Source: Nissolia schottii
Lineage: Eukaryota > Streptophyta > Magnoliopsida > Fabales > Fabaceae
Assembly (NCBI GenBank): GCA_003254905.1
Contig: QANU01001885.1
Coordinates: 237,475-301,474 of the forward strand
DNA length: 64,000 nucleotides
Reading direction: 5' to 3'
Part shown: positions 1 through 10,853 of the stretch, in pieces
How positions within the stretch are numbered: the first letter of the stretch is position 1
Layout of the letters: the number at the start of each line of letters is the position of its first letter
Program-made: the position numbers and the translations under genes
The notes under the pieces: generated by a model
What the model was told of the DNA's origin: nothing
The model's database searches: none
The model's input: the letters and a program-made list of their open reading frames with translations, nothing else

Positions 1-331
1 CGTCCAAATGAAATCCAGTGAATTTTTTTTTTTTTTGTTGTTTTATTAAGAGTGAAAGACAACAAGTATTTTACTAGTCTCATAATGCGCTTGCAGGCTA
101 TAATTATTTCACTAATCTCAGAACGTCATACTCCTTTCAGTTGTGGCATAGATGGGTAGCTGAAACATAAAGCTCTTAAATTTCAGTTCCATTGGGTCAT
201 TTTTTGTACTGTTGTTGACTTGTTGTCATTACTTGTTACTATTTGTTGAGCTCGATAATTATTTAAAATCTTTTGATTTATTTGGCACACTTTTTTTTTG
301 GGACTGATCAACTTCCACACCAACTAAATAG
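1..331 (+). other. Intron sequence upstream of the first visible PANK2 exon
   Basis: AT-rich, with no coding signal that joins the exon at 332. It ends in a usable acceptor (AG at 330-331) and is best read as the 3' part of an intron of the pantothenate kinase gene whose 5' half is outside the window. Confidence 0.6.
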
Positions 332-3300
332 GTTGATGGAGGAGCCTGCTGCGTACGGGAAGTTAGGCTTGGCCAAACTATTGGAAATGAGGGAAGAGTG
401 CTTGAGAGAATTCCATTTTGTCGATGCCTATATAAGTATAAAGCAGAGGTAACTATGTTTTATCTTAGCTGTGTAGACGAGATCTTTGCATGGACTCTAA
501 TTGTAACAAATTGCCTTTTGAGCCAGTATGTTATCTTTGCAAATTCCACCAAAACAATGTGCTTAGATCAACAGAAATTGGCTGGTTCTGTGATATGACG
601 CGATGCATTATTCTAGCTAGCTAAAAATCTGCAGAATGCATTTTCACTCTGCTTTATTCGTAATTTTAGGATTCCAAAGTATAGTTCAAAGAAGGGGAGA
701 CTAAGCACTTTTGACCCTTCTAGTGTGTTTACACTTTTATTTCCAGTTTCTTGCTAGTTCTCCTAGTTAAAAGAGGTTCCTTCTAAACAAGACCATCTAG
801 AAATCCAAATGTACAGCAATGGCATTCTCATTTGGAAATATAAATCTGCTAAGTCCTATAAACTGATGAGTATCATTTTTCTGTTGATCCAGGAAACTTC
901 CTCATCCTCCAGAGCCCTATCATGTACTTCTGTAATCTGCACTTTCTCTTAATTGGGGTTTTTATTTTGGGTTTCCTTATTGGAAATTTGTTCATTACGA
1001 TTTCATGTATGTTTCTTCCCAAAAAAAGAAAACCTGTTGAGTAATACGTCTTTCATCCCTGATTGTCGCCATCAGGACTAGAGTAGTCATGAAAACTTGG
1101 ATTTTGTGATGTTTTTATTTTATCTAAAGCCATTTGGAAGACACAAGCTTTATATGTACAATTTGAATATGAAAACCAATCAAAAGAAGAAAACATCCCT
1201 GCCATCAATGTGAATGAGTTCATGTCGTCTTTGGAACCTATACTCTCGTGACTATTTCATTATTGTTTATGACTTAAATCTGTTGTTATTTTATGAGTTT
1301 TATATATCACAGGGAAAATGAGGCATCACTTGCTGTTTTACCTGATTTGTTAATGGAGCTTGATAGTCTGGATGAGGTATGCCTAAATATCAGTTTATCC
1401 CTGTAACATGGAGGGAGGAGTCAATAATAATTCTTTCACTTGTAGTACACGAGTTATGACTGGTTTATGCAGTTAACATTCATTCCGTTTTGAACACAAA
1501 ATGTGTTTTATGTATGATTAAAGTCAGTAAAAGCAAACACCGTATTAGTGAGTTTCATTCTGATGCCATGCTGAGTCTAAACTCGGTCTTGTCACAAATA
1601 TGTAGTCCTTTTGGTTCAGCTGCATGCCTAAGCCACCATAGCTTCTCATAAATCATGTTTGCAGGTAATCTGAAAGCCTCCTTTGTTTCAGGAAACAAGA
1701 CTACTTACTCTAATTGAAGGTGTTCTTGCTGCAAACATTTTTGACTGGGGATCTCGTGCATGTGTGGATCTCTATCATAAAGGAACTATTATCGAAATTT
1801 ACAGAATGAGTCGGAGTAAAATGCATAGACCTTGGAGGGTAGGTATCCATTATGAGGGTACTTGATTTCTGAATTTATTTATCTCATGGTTGATACTTGT
1901 TCTAAACTAACTTTTTGTTATCTAGGTGGATGATTTTGATTCCTTTAAAGAGAGAATGTTAGGGACTGGGGACAAGAAACCACTCCCACACAGAAGGGCT
2001 TTACTTTTTGTGGACAATTCAGGTGCTGACATTGTTTTAGGGATGCTTCCCCTGGCACGGGAGCTCCTCCGTCGTGGAACTGAAGTGAGTTCACTTTCTT
2101 TATTGGTTTGGATGCTATATACTTGGTCCTATGCCAATAAGTTATACGATGTGAACATGATGATAATGGACAAGTGCAGGTGGTTCTGGTTGCAAACTCC
2201 CTTCCTGCTTTAAATGATGTGACTGCAACGGAGCTTCCTGACATAGTTGCTGAGGCTGCCAAGGTTTGTGTATTTTCATGAACTTTACTTTGTTGTGTCA
2301 ATTATCTTGTTATCATAGGCAAAAGAAAAAGGTATCTGCTATAGTATCTGATTAATAGTGTTTTGGGGAAGGTCTTGATATAATCAAGTAATCAACCTCA
2401 TATTTGATTTCAGTTTTTTTATTTCACCGTGACCACTGTCCATCATGCTTGCACATTTGTCAAAATAGTGGAACTAATTCTTCTAGCTTACAGCACTGTG
2501 ACATACTTAGGCGAGCCGCTGAGTCTGGAGGCTTGCTTGTGGATGCAATGACGAATACATTAGACAGTTCTGAAGAAAATTTGCCTTCCGTTCCCTTGAT
2601 GGTTGTCGAGAACGGGTGTGGTAGTCCATGTATAGACTTAAGACAGGTCAGCTCTGAGCTGGCAGCCATTGCAAAAGATGCCGATTTGGTGGGAAGAACA
2701 TTCTTTTCAGCTTGATTACATTACTAGATTTAAGAAATTCAAGGAGAAGCATATTCTAATATTAAGCTTCCTTTATTTGGCAGATAATTTTGGAAGGGAT
2801 GGGTAGAGCGCTCCATACCAACCTCAATGCTCGGTTCAAGTGTGATGCTTTGAAGGTATTATCTTACTCAGATAAATTTTAATCTAGCATTTTCACCCTT
2901 GTGCTTCAGTGTAGAGTTACTAATAAGCTAATGCTTCTCTAAGCTCTTTTGTTCTCTTAGCTATGATGATTGCCTTGTGTTGAAAACTCCCTTGCTTTGG
3001 GTTGTTGCTTTTACATAAATTCCTGAGATCAATAACATTCATCAAATAGATGGTCTTTCTCACTCGGTCATATCTGTGATTATACATACAAAGTTATTTC
3101 TGCCCTTAATCCTTTCGGATTAAAATACAATTTTGGTCCCTATACGAGTCCCTAACTTCGAATTTAGTCCCTATATTGAAAAAAGGTTTTTAAATTAGTC
3201 CTCACACATCAAACATTGCAAAGAAGTCCTTAGTCTTACACGTGTTTCGCCCATATTTCTTTTTTCTCGAAAAACTGATGTTTATATCTCTGTGCTGTAA

Positions 3301-3504
3301 TCGATTATATCATCATAGACAACCTGGTGTGCCATTGCATTTATGAGGAGGAGTTACGTGTAATTGATTCGTTTGACAATTTTGCCCTTGATTTCTTATG
3401 CATTTTTTGGGCAGCTTGCAATGGTGAAAAACCAGAGATTGGCAGAAAAGTTGGTTAAAGGGAACATATACGACTGTGTTTGCAAGTATGAGCCTGCTTG
3501 TTGA
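332..3504 (+). CDS. PANK2: Pantothenate kinase 2, C-terminal DUF89 phosphatase part (5' partial, eight exons)
   Basis: Plant PANK2 couples a pantothenate kinase to a DUF89 (ARMT1-type) phosphatase that removes phosphate from 4'-phosphopantetheine or its damaged forms in coenzyme A metabolism. Only the DUF89 half is here. Exons by splice signals and family match: 332-448, 1313-1376, 1692-1838, 1926-2084, 2180-2263, 2494-2688, 2784-2855 and 3415-3504, ending in TGA. All introns are GT-AG and all phases join. Visible motifs in order are AYGKLGLAKLLEMREE, EGVLAANIFDWGSRA, FVDNSGADIVLGMLPLAREL (metal/phosphatase motif with the DN and D residues), VENGCGSPCIDLRQVS and ILEGMGRALHTN. The protein ends ...IYDCVCKYEPAC. 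Nothing is broken in the part seen, so it is probably functional. The kinase domain and start codon lie to the left. Boundaries were read by eye and could shift by a few bases. Confidence 0.93.
3112..3245. repeat. Dispersed 'ttggtccctat' type repeat inside PANK2 intron 7
   Basis: The intron between 2856 and 3414 carries a run of phrases such as ttttggtccctata and tttagtccctata. These are typical of a widespread plant intergenic repeat. Related wording recurs at 22681-22928. No ends or target duplications could be defined here, so it is a remnant. Confidence 0.4.
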
Positions 3505-3782
3505 ACTCTTCTATGTACGACCTGGGAGGGGCCTTCCAGAGATTTTCTTTTTTCTGGCATTATTATTTTTTAAGTGTACTTGAAACATTTAATAGAAAAA
3601 GAAAGTATTTATTCTTGTACCTTAAAAAGTTTGGATGATGATGATCATGCTAAATATACCGCGTTGATAGCTTGAAAAATGCATTTATCTTTTGGTGTTG
3701 TCTTTAATGCACCTTCAACTTTAAATGTTTGATGCTCCTTACGGCGTAGGGTGGAACACATAATTTTGGAAAAATCTCCAAT
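3505..3782 (+). other. PANK2 3' untranslated / downstream region
   Basis: AT-rich trailer after the PANK2 stop codon, with A-rich stretches near 3590-3600 that could serve polyadenylation. No other gene seen. Confidence 0.5.
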
Positions 3783-4449
3783 TTAGTAAAAATGTTGAAT
3801 TTAATACATCGAGCTTAATAAGTAAACACTGTTATCACTAAGTTATTATTATTATTATATTATTTTGTTGTATCCATTGTATATATTTTATAACTGAATT
3901 GTGTTATTGATGGGTTAAAAAATTAAACTTTTATGGAAAAAAAAACATAAATTTTAATAGGCTTAAAATAATTCTAATAAAGTGTCAAAAATTATTAAAT
4001 TAATTTTATTAATAATATTAATAGATTAATTATCACATTAATCCTATTAATATTAAATTGTGTTATCGATGAGTTAAAAAAATTACATTTTTATGAAGAA
4101 AAAAAGCATAAAAAAATTATAATAAACTTAAAATAACTCTAATAAAGACTCAATAATGAAAATTTTATTTTATTAATAAAAATTAATAAATTATGCTTAT
4201 TAATAATATTAATAGGTTAATAATCAGATTAATCATATGAATATTTTAAAAAATATTAACAATAGGTTTAATTTAATAATTTTTCATTAGAAAAATAATT
4301 TTTTTATATTAGAGTTATTTTAAGCTTATTAAAATTTTTATGTGTTTTTTTTTTCATAGAAGTTTAAATTTTTAACTCATCAATAACACATTTCAATTAT
4401 AAAATATATATAATGGTTGCAACAAAATAACATAATAATAATAATAATA

Positions 4450-4482
<33 letters not shown>

Positions 4483-4540
4483 GTAACTTAATGGTAATGT
4501 TTGCTTATTTAGTTTGATGCATTAAGTTTAACTTTTTTTA
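3783..4540. mobile_element. Long inverted-repeat element (MITE-like)
   Basis: The left arm (about 3783-3950) and right arm (about 4350-4540) are reverse complements with scattered mismatches. Both contain, in inverted form, gtgttattgatgggttaaa, a (TAA)n stretch and a taagtaaacactgttat-type terminus. Between them, 4053-4150 repeats the inner part of the left arm in direct orientation (gtgttatcgatgagttaaa). No coding sequence. It lies about 280 bp past the PANK2 stop. The exact ends and a target duplication were not resolved. Confidence 0.65.
4431..4483. repeat. (AAT)n-(GAT)n microsatellite
   Basis: Trinucleotide repeats: about seven AAT/ATA units followed by about ten GAT units, inside the right arm of the inverted-repeat element. 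Confidence 0.9.
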
Positions 4541-5239
4541 GTTTTCAGCTATAAAATAAATACAATAGTTACAACATTATAACACAAAAATGATAATAGC
4601 TTAATGGCAAAGCTATAGGCTCTTCAATGAAAGGTCTTGGATTTGACTTATAAGGCACATGCTAATAACGCTGACGTGGATGGGGTGACGTGGCAGTTAA
4701 GTGTCACATCAGCAACTACCGTTAGACACATTAACTAGTCCAATATTTGAGAGGGACGAAATTGACCAAATTCAAATATTGAGAGTTTTTCTTATAATTT
4801 TAATATAAATTAGCTTTTATAGCCGGTAAACAGATCTTGAATTTGTGGCCCACTTAAAAAAAAAAAAAAGAGTTACAGGCTTCATTCTCTCTCTTCCCAT
4901 CTCCCATCTCCCCTCTCCCATCTCCCTCACTGTGTCTCACCCCATCTTTCGCCCCTCCGCTCCACAACATCTTCGACTCTCCCACCGGCTCAACAAGCAA
5001 TTATCAACAACATTGTTCAATCACTATATTCAAGTACATACGCAAACATTAATTTAACAAAATAAGAAAATATTTTAATTTATTTTTGACATTTCATTAT
5101 GTTAATTTTTTTTATTAATTTTCTTATTTTTGTTTTAGATACTAATTTTTTTTTGGTTCTTTTTTCTCTTCTGCATTGAGTTCTCCATTAATGCACACAG
5201 TACACATGTGCTTATAAAAATTCAATGTGATGAACCTAA
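4541..5239. other. Intergenic AT-rich DNA with a CT-rich stretch
   Basis: No supported gene. 4875-4990 is pyrimidine-rich (repeated tctcccatctccc), and the short open frame there is low-complexity and not convincing. 4670-4790 holds a dispersed repeat remnant (acgtggcagttaag, gagggacgaaattgacc). Confidence 0.5.
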
Positions 5240-5425
5240 AAAAAAAGGACATTTTGTGTGAGATGTATAGTATCTTACACGAGACGCTAGTCACTCGGGC
5301 GAAATATATAACATCTCATGCAAGATGATGTCACATGAAGGCAAAAGTTATTTCTGGAGCTCATCTCACGCGAGATGATGTTCTCACGGATTCATGTCGC
5401 ATGAGACGAGTGCTGGGAATTAGTT
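5240..5425. repeat. Degenerate short palindromic repeats
   Basis: Several variants of a short palindrome recur: catctcatgcaagatgatg, catctcacgcgagatgatg, gcatgagacgag and cacgagacgct. Such GCGAGA-type palindromes are common inside plant LTR sequences, and the block abuts the LTR-like region that follows. Confidence 0.5.
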
Positions 5426-5439
5426 CAAATTGGTTATAG

Positions 5440-7060
5440 CCATAGAAGGGGGCCTCCTCTTAAAAACTTCCTGTGAGTGTTTAGACTTGTTAATTCACTT
5501 TAGCTTGAGAGGTCCCACCTAGGATGTCAAGAGGTCACAGCTCAGTGTTCCTTAGCGGCCAGCCATGTTAAGATGAATGACTTTCTTCACGGTCTATAGA
5601 GCACGTATTTATTTTTAAAGTCATTTATTTAGTTATTTATTTATTTTTGCATTATTTTATTTGTGCATGTTTTATAAAATCATAGAAGGTAGAACTCAAT
5701 ATTTTATTTATGTATTTATGAAGTTAGTTATTATTAAGAACTCTTCTATTTAATTAGTTATTTTCTTATGATTATTTATTTAGAAATTCTTTATTTATAA
5801 AGTAGATATTTAAATATTTTAGAAAATTATGAAATTATTTTAGAATTACATGGGACCACATAATTTATTGCATTCAATAAAGTCATGTTACGTGTGTATG
5901 ATTAGTTTTAAGTGATATAGATTTTCATATTGTTTGGTGAAACATTTAAAGAAAGATCATGATGGAGAAGATTTCAGTTTTGGCTAAGGACAAGATTTGG
6001 TATTTAAGTCATCCATTGTGACACACCTCTTTTACTTGAGGACCTCCTTAAGCATGAATCTTTTATTTTTCTAAGATAAAACATTTAATAAATATATTAA
6101 GTCATGTTATGCTATTAGTATCAGTTAAAGGATTATGTTATCATGTTATGTTATGTATTTAAAACTGTTTTCAGGGAGTATATCTAGGATAGAGCCGTAA
6201 GTCAGCGACAACCTACGTTGACCCTGGTATACCTTGTACGATCGTAAAGTAGAATAAGATTCGTGTAGATTTAGGATAAGACTATAAAGCCCGGATATGG
6301 CAACTCGTGATGCCCAATGTCATGTATCATGCATGTAGATTACGACTAACTATTAGAAATCTATGAACTCAAGCAGTGTATCCTCAACAGTCGTGGCGTA
6401 GGTATGTGGGTAGTGCGTCAAAACTAACTATCATGAATTTATGATTTCAGGTAGTGTATCCCCAATTATCGTGGCCTAGACACTTGGTAGTGTGTTAAGG
6501 ATAATGCATCATAAGCGAAACTGTAATGTTCCGAACGTTTATCTAGAGAACTCCCAACTAAATTATGTTTTCAAATGCTTTTATGTATTAGTTATTATTG
6601 TGAAAATGTTTTATGCTTTATATATTATTTATTGCATTCGCATGTCATGTTTTCAAAAGTGTTTCATGTCACCGTGCAGACGACTATTCGCTGAGACTCT
6701 CTCAAAGTTCTCACCCCTCAACCTCTCCCCTCAAGGTTACGAAACAACGTAGTAGAGCATGAAGTTTAATGGTTATTGTAGCGACGTCAGAATCTAAGAG
6801 TCAACAGTTCACCTTGAGGTGAAGCTACCTATAAGAATCGTTAGTCTTATTTTTTTTATATTTTGTAATCAAGTCATGTCTAGAGTGTTCTAATTGTATA
6901 CAGGTAGCTAGGATCTTCAGACCAATAGCATATTTTATCATATATATTTATATTTAATGTAACAGAGTTTATGTTTATTTAAAAAAGAAAATTTTATTTG
7001 TTTTAATTAATGTTAAAGTGCATGTTTTTACGAAAAAAACATGTGTAATAACTTGCTGGA
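5440..7060 (+). mobile_element. Degraded LTR-like sequence (Ty3/gypsy type)
   Basis: There are no long reading frames. The texture is that of a plant gypsy LTR: gagaggtcccacctagg near the start, cgctgagactctctcaaag, ctcacccctcaacctctcc and, at the right end, a small palindrome around catgttttt...aaaaaacatg (7021-7042). No second LTR or internal coding region is visible, so it is a solo or truncated LTR. Boundaries are estimates. Confidence 0.45.
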
Positions 7061-7104
7061 GACCAAAAAACTCGTCTTGCAGATCAGATCCTCGAATGGA
7101 GCCA

Positions 7105-7333
7105 AGACCCCTAGTTGACGTCAACCACATGCCATTCTACGCGAACCCAACGACGGCCAACAACTCCGCATATGGGGGGAGTACTACTACGTCCCCTCCA
7201 AAATACCCTCATTGGCGGCGTCAATGTCAAGGTCCCATTCGGAATGCTGGAACCCAACTCCGACGGCAATGCCAGCACCTTTATCGACTCCGAGACAATG
7301 TTCACGTTCATAGAGAGGCCGACGTTCACGTAA
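7105..7333 (+). pseudogene. Fragment of a plant aspartyl protease (A1 family) pseudogene
   Basis: Intact members are secreted pepsin-like proteases with two catalytic Asp motifs (DTG and DSG). This piece covers only the stretch leading to the second motif: VNHMPFYANPT...NSAYG, then EYYYVP, then LQNTLIGGVNVKVPFGML, EPNSDGNASTFIDSE and MFTFIERPTF. The three blocks lie in three different frames, with one-base shifts near 7177 and 7195. The family's IDSG reads IDSE here, so the catalytic glycine is lost. The codons are GC-richer than the surroundings. The fragment ends where a MITE begins (7334). No start, first Asp motif or C-terminus is present. Recognition is from family motifs only. Confidence 0.72.
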
Positions 7334-7708
7334 ATATCCCATGCAACATAATTAATCTATTTTTGATAATTTTTATAACTAAATTCATTAAATTTTGTTA
7401 TCATTTCATATTTTTTATGATTTTAATAAATTTTTCATTAGTCATATTATTAAAAGAGATAACTTATAAAAAGTTTAAAGATTTGCAGACCATTTGAACT
7501 TACAATGCATATCTAATTAATCCATTTGACCATATAAATATTGTATTGAAAAATATTAATTTATCACATTAGATCATATAATCCATTAATATGCCATATT
7601 AGATCATGAAATGATAATAAAATTTAATGAATTTAGTTATAAAAATTATAAAAATATATAAATTAAGTAGTATGAGATATTTACAAGATATTTGAGAAAC
7701 CAACCTTT
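7334..7708. mobile_element. Palindromic MITE, family A copy 1
   Basis: Terminal regions are inverted copies: left has taactaaattcattaaatt (7377-7396) and right has aatttaatgaatttagttat (7620-7640). The right end reads gagaaaccaacctttttt. Related copies lie at 11935-12275 and 60935-61232, sharing the core catgaaatgataa and aaatttgataaatttagtt. No coding capacity. It directly abuts the protease fragment. Confidence 0.65.
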
Positions 7709-8894
7709 TTTTTTTTTTTTTTACTGGGCAGATGAATCCTAAACTCATTCAAACGGTTCCAGGTACATCATTACAGCCACAGATGACTTGTAAAAACAAA
7801 CACACTGTTTAGATGATACAGGACTATGGTAGACTCCCTTTTTATGCCAAGGTGCATCAAGCTCCCTTGTTTACAAGGTTTATATCTTAGACTTCACCTT
7901 ATCTTTTAAGATTTGTCCTTACACTTTAATTGTTGAAGAGAGTACCTAATGGCGACATCAACTTGAAAAATTAAGTTATGACAACACCTTTGTAAAAACA
8001 CGAATCATGATATTTTGAGTATACCACCAAATCGTTCAAGGTAGCATCTAATCTATAGAAAGAAAGTATTAAATTTATCCTATATAGTTAAAATTTAATT
8101 AAATTAGTTATTTAATATTAATTAAATTAGTCCCTCACAAGAATTAATTTAATCAATTTTTAGTAATTTTAAGGACAAATTTAATACTTTTTTTTATAGT
8201 TTTGAAATGAATTTGATAGATATTATCAACCTTGAGAACAAATTTGTTGATTTACTCCATAATATTCACATCTAACTGTAAGAATGTGTTAAGAGAGCAT
8301 GTGTGACAATTAGAGTTCTTTAATTTGAGAAGAATTAGAGTTGTATTATGGTGATAATTAAAAGTGATAATTCTTAAACAGCGTTACTCATATAGATGTA
8401 AGACTCATGTGAATTCCATCATAATAGATTTTACACCTATATGAATAAAAAATTTAATTATGTTCCTATCAATTTTACTTGATGTTGCAACAAAATCTAT
8501 AAATTAAGCTGTCATAAATTTGCTATCTGCATACACATACATGCATGAAAATGTTATAAAATAAAAATCAAAAGACAATGTAGCAAAGCAGTCAACTTGG
8601 ACACCGAAGCTTATCTTTCACACTCCTTTTGTTAAAGTCCATAAAAACCGAATCCCATTTCGGAAAAAAGAAAAAGAAAAAGAAAGATAAGAAATTAAAG
8701 AAACACTACAAAAGGAAAAAGAAAAAAAAAGTGAGGAAAGTAACCAACCTCCATCAAAGACTTGATGTACTATTACACAAGATTATAATCTACTTAGGAA
8801 CGTAACTGATCAGCTCATTGAATAAAATCAACCAAGCGAAGAAGAGAGATCATAGATCACCACCACCATCATGACTTCATGAGTAGTAGTAAGA
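7709..8894. other. Intergenic DNA downstream of the Dof gene
   Basis: AT-rich with no supported gene. It contains a T-run at 7707-7723, a small hairpin repeat (8062-8194) and an A/G-rich tract at 8660-8740. The last 150 bases would be 3' untranslated sequence of the minus-strand Dof gene. Confidence 0.5.
8062..8194. repeat. Short inverted repeat
   Basis: gaaagtattaaatttatcc on the left is matched in inverse by ggacaaatttaatactttt on the right, with further pairing towards the centre (taattaaattagt). A small foldback, probably a MITE remnant. Confidence 0.5.
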
Positions 8895-10853
8895 TTAGAC
8901 CACAGGGTTTGTGGTGGAAGATCCATAGCCGTTGGTCACGCCGGTCCATGACCCTGGACCTTCCACGTGGTCTTGCCATTCAAGGGACAGAATCCTAGGG
9001 TTTGGCTTCACATCAATAATATTTTGGTAACAAGAGTCCATCGTGTCATAACTACTACTTCCACTGTTAAGGGACATGCCCCCAAATGCTGAAGAGCATA
9101 GGCTTTGATAATTTTGTGCCAACACATTACTACCAATGTTGTAACCCACGCCCACATTGTCACTGTTTACTCCAAAAAAATCATAATTCATAGACCCATG
9201 GTTCTCAAACACACCCATAGCACTAGGGTTTCCCAATAATGCCCCTCCAATATTACTAGTCCCAAGCAAATTGTTGATGTGGGAAAATTGCACATCTTGG
9301 TAATTATAATTAGAGGGTCCTCCAATTGAGTGTGCTAACTGGTTTTGATTAATAGTAGGAAATGGCGCCTGTTGGTTAATGTTGGATTTCTTGTTGGAAT
9401 TAGATGCTTTCTTGGTGTTCTTTCGGAAGCTTCCGCCGACGGGGATGTTCCGGAGAGTGCCGCCTTTGGTCCAGTACCGTCGGCAGGACTTGCAGAAGTA
9501 CCTTGGCTGGGAGAGGCTGTAGTTGTTGTAGTAGCAGAACTTGGTGTGGCTTGAGTCACACCTTGGGCACTTGTTCAGAGCTTGGTCCTGTGGAGGGGGC
9601 CTTACTAGCCTCCTCATCTCTGTGGTGGGCCTTGAGCATGTAATTATGTCCCCTAATGGGGAAGAAGAAGAATCCATACCTGACTCTTCGTGAATTGTGC
9701 CCTAACATTTTATGCAAATAATACCAAAAAAACAAGAGATCAATATGGTGAAAATGCATGTATTGTTTTGTTTTGTTTTAAGTATGAATGTTAAAGCCTT
9801 ACATGATAAAATTTGAACTCATTACCTTAAAGTTTTAAATCAAAATGTGATGTCTAACTTGTGCTTTAAGTCCAACCTACATTAAGCATGTATTGATAAA
9901 TACTTTATTTATTTGTAATTAGTTACGAGACTTCTTTGATCTTAAGCATTCGTTTTAAAGAAAAAAGTTGTCTCACTCTAAATTAATGGTTAAGAAAATT
10001 TCAATGGCCTTTTATGTTTTGACCAGTACAATTAACAATGTTCTTTGTCATTTTTTGTTGTGTCATTTTTTTTGCAGAAATACTATTTGTATACTACAAA
10101 AACAGTCACCGACAACTCACAAAATAGATAAACAAATATTACAAAATAACGAAACAAATATTGTCAAACACATAAATGAACAATATTAAATGCACATGCG
10201 CACAAACACCTAAAAATATTTAGTGACAATTTTTTTTCTTTGTTTTGTAGCAATGTTAAACTAAAGCATGCATGAACACACAAAAATGTTTAGTAACTAT
10301 TTTGTGTAATGTTTGTTTTTCTGTTTTACAAGCTATTAATGACTATTTTTGTGGTATATAAAGAATAGGATTATTCTTCTTCTAATATTCTTCATCTCCT
10401 CCTAAACTCTCTTCCCCGTTTCCATTTTCTTCTCTTTTGAATTAGCATTAACATACACAACCTCACACTGTAATGCTAGTACTAACTAATACTACCCTTC
10501 TCTTCGTTAATGTGATCAATTAAATTGTGATATATAGTAGCTTAATTTATTTATGAACTACAATTTCAATTCTTGAGCCTTGTTGTTCAACGTTACTATC
10601 ACTGACTCCATTAATTAGTGTATGAGATCAAGTATCATGAGGAATTAACGGAGCTGAAAGTCATCACTGCCCCTAGTTATCAAATTCAAACTTGAACAGA
10701 AAAATAGATCAATCAATAAAATGCTTCTTGTGAAAGCAATGTGCATAATGCATGCATATGAGACAAGAGAGTTGAGTTAAAGAATTTAGATCATACCTGA
10801 AGCCAATGATCCGGCGATGACTCCATGCAAACTTGGAGAGAGGAGAAACCCAT
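8895..10853 (-). CDS. Dof zinc-finger transcription factor, HCA2/DOF5.6-like (two exons)
   Basis: Dof proteins are plant nuclear factors binding AAAG sites; the HCA2/DOF5.6 group promotes cambium and vascular development. On the minus strand exon 1 is 10853-10797 ([19 protein letters not shown]) and exon 2 is 9701-8895, joined by a 1,095-bp GT-AG intron that keeps frame (…[15 protein letters not shown]…). The product is 287 residues. The Dof domain is at about residues 62-114, with Cys 64, 67, 89 and 92 (CPRC…CKSC) and the core [17 protein letters not shown]. The N-terminus, [14 protein letters not shown] and the tail [12 protein letters not shown] match the DOF5.6 subgroup. Odd point: the domain ends [11 protein letters not shown], where almost all Dofs have VGGG(C/S)RKN. 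An internal Met at 9677 would start a shorter form lacking exon 1. A small CACTA-type element sits in the intron. Confidence 0.93.
10093..10355. mobile_element. Small CACTA-type inverted-repeat element in the Dof intron
   Basis: The ends pair as ACTACAAAAACAGTCA (left) and, reverse-complemented, CCACAAAAATAGTCA (right), each flanked by TAT. This is a plausible 3-bp target duplication as made by CACTA elements. About 260 bp, non-coding, inside the intron of the minus-strand Dof gene. Confidence 0.5.

Noticed and set aside
4845..5057. A small secreted-protein gene
   Set aside because: The frame lies in a CT-rich low-complexity stretch with no family features.
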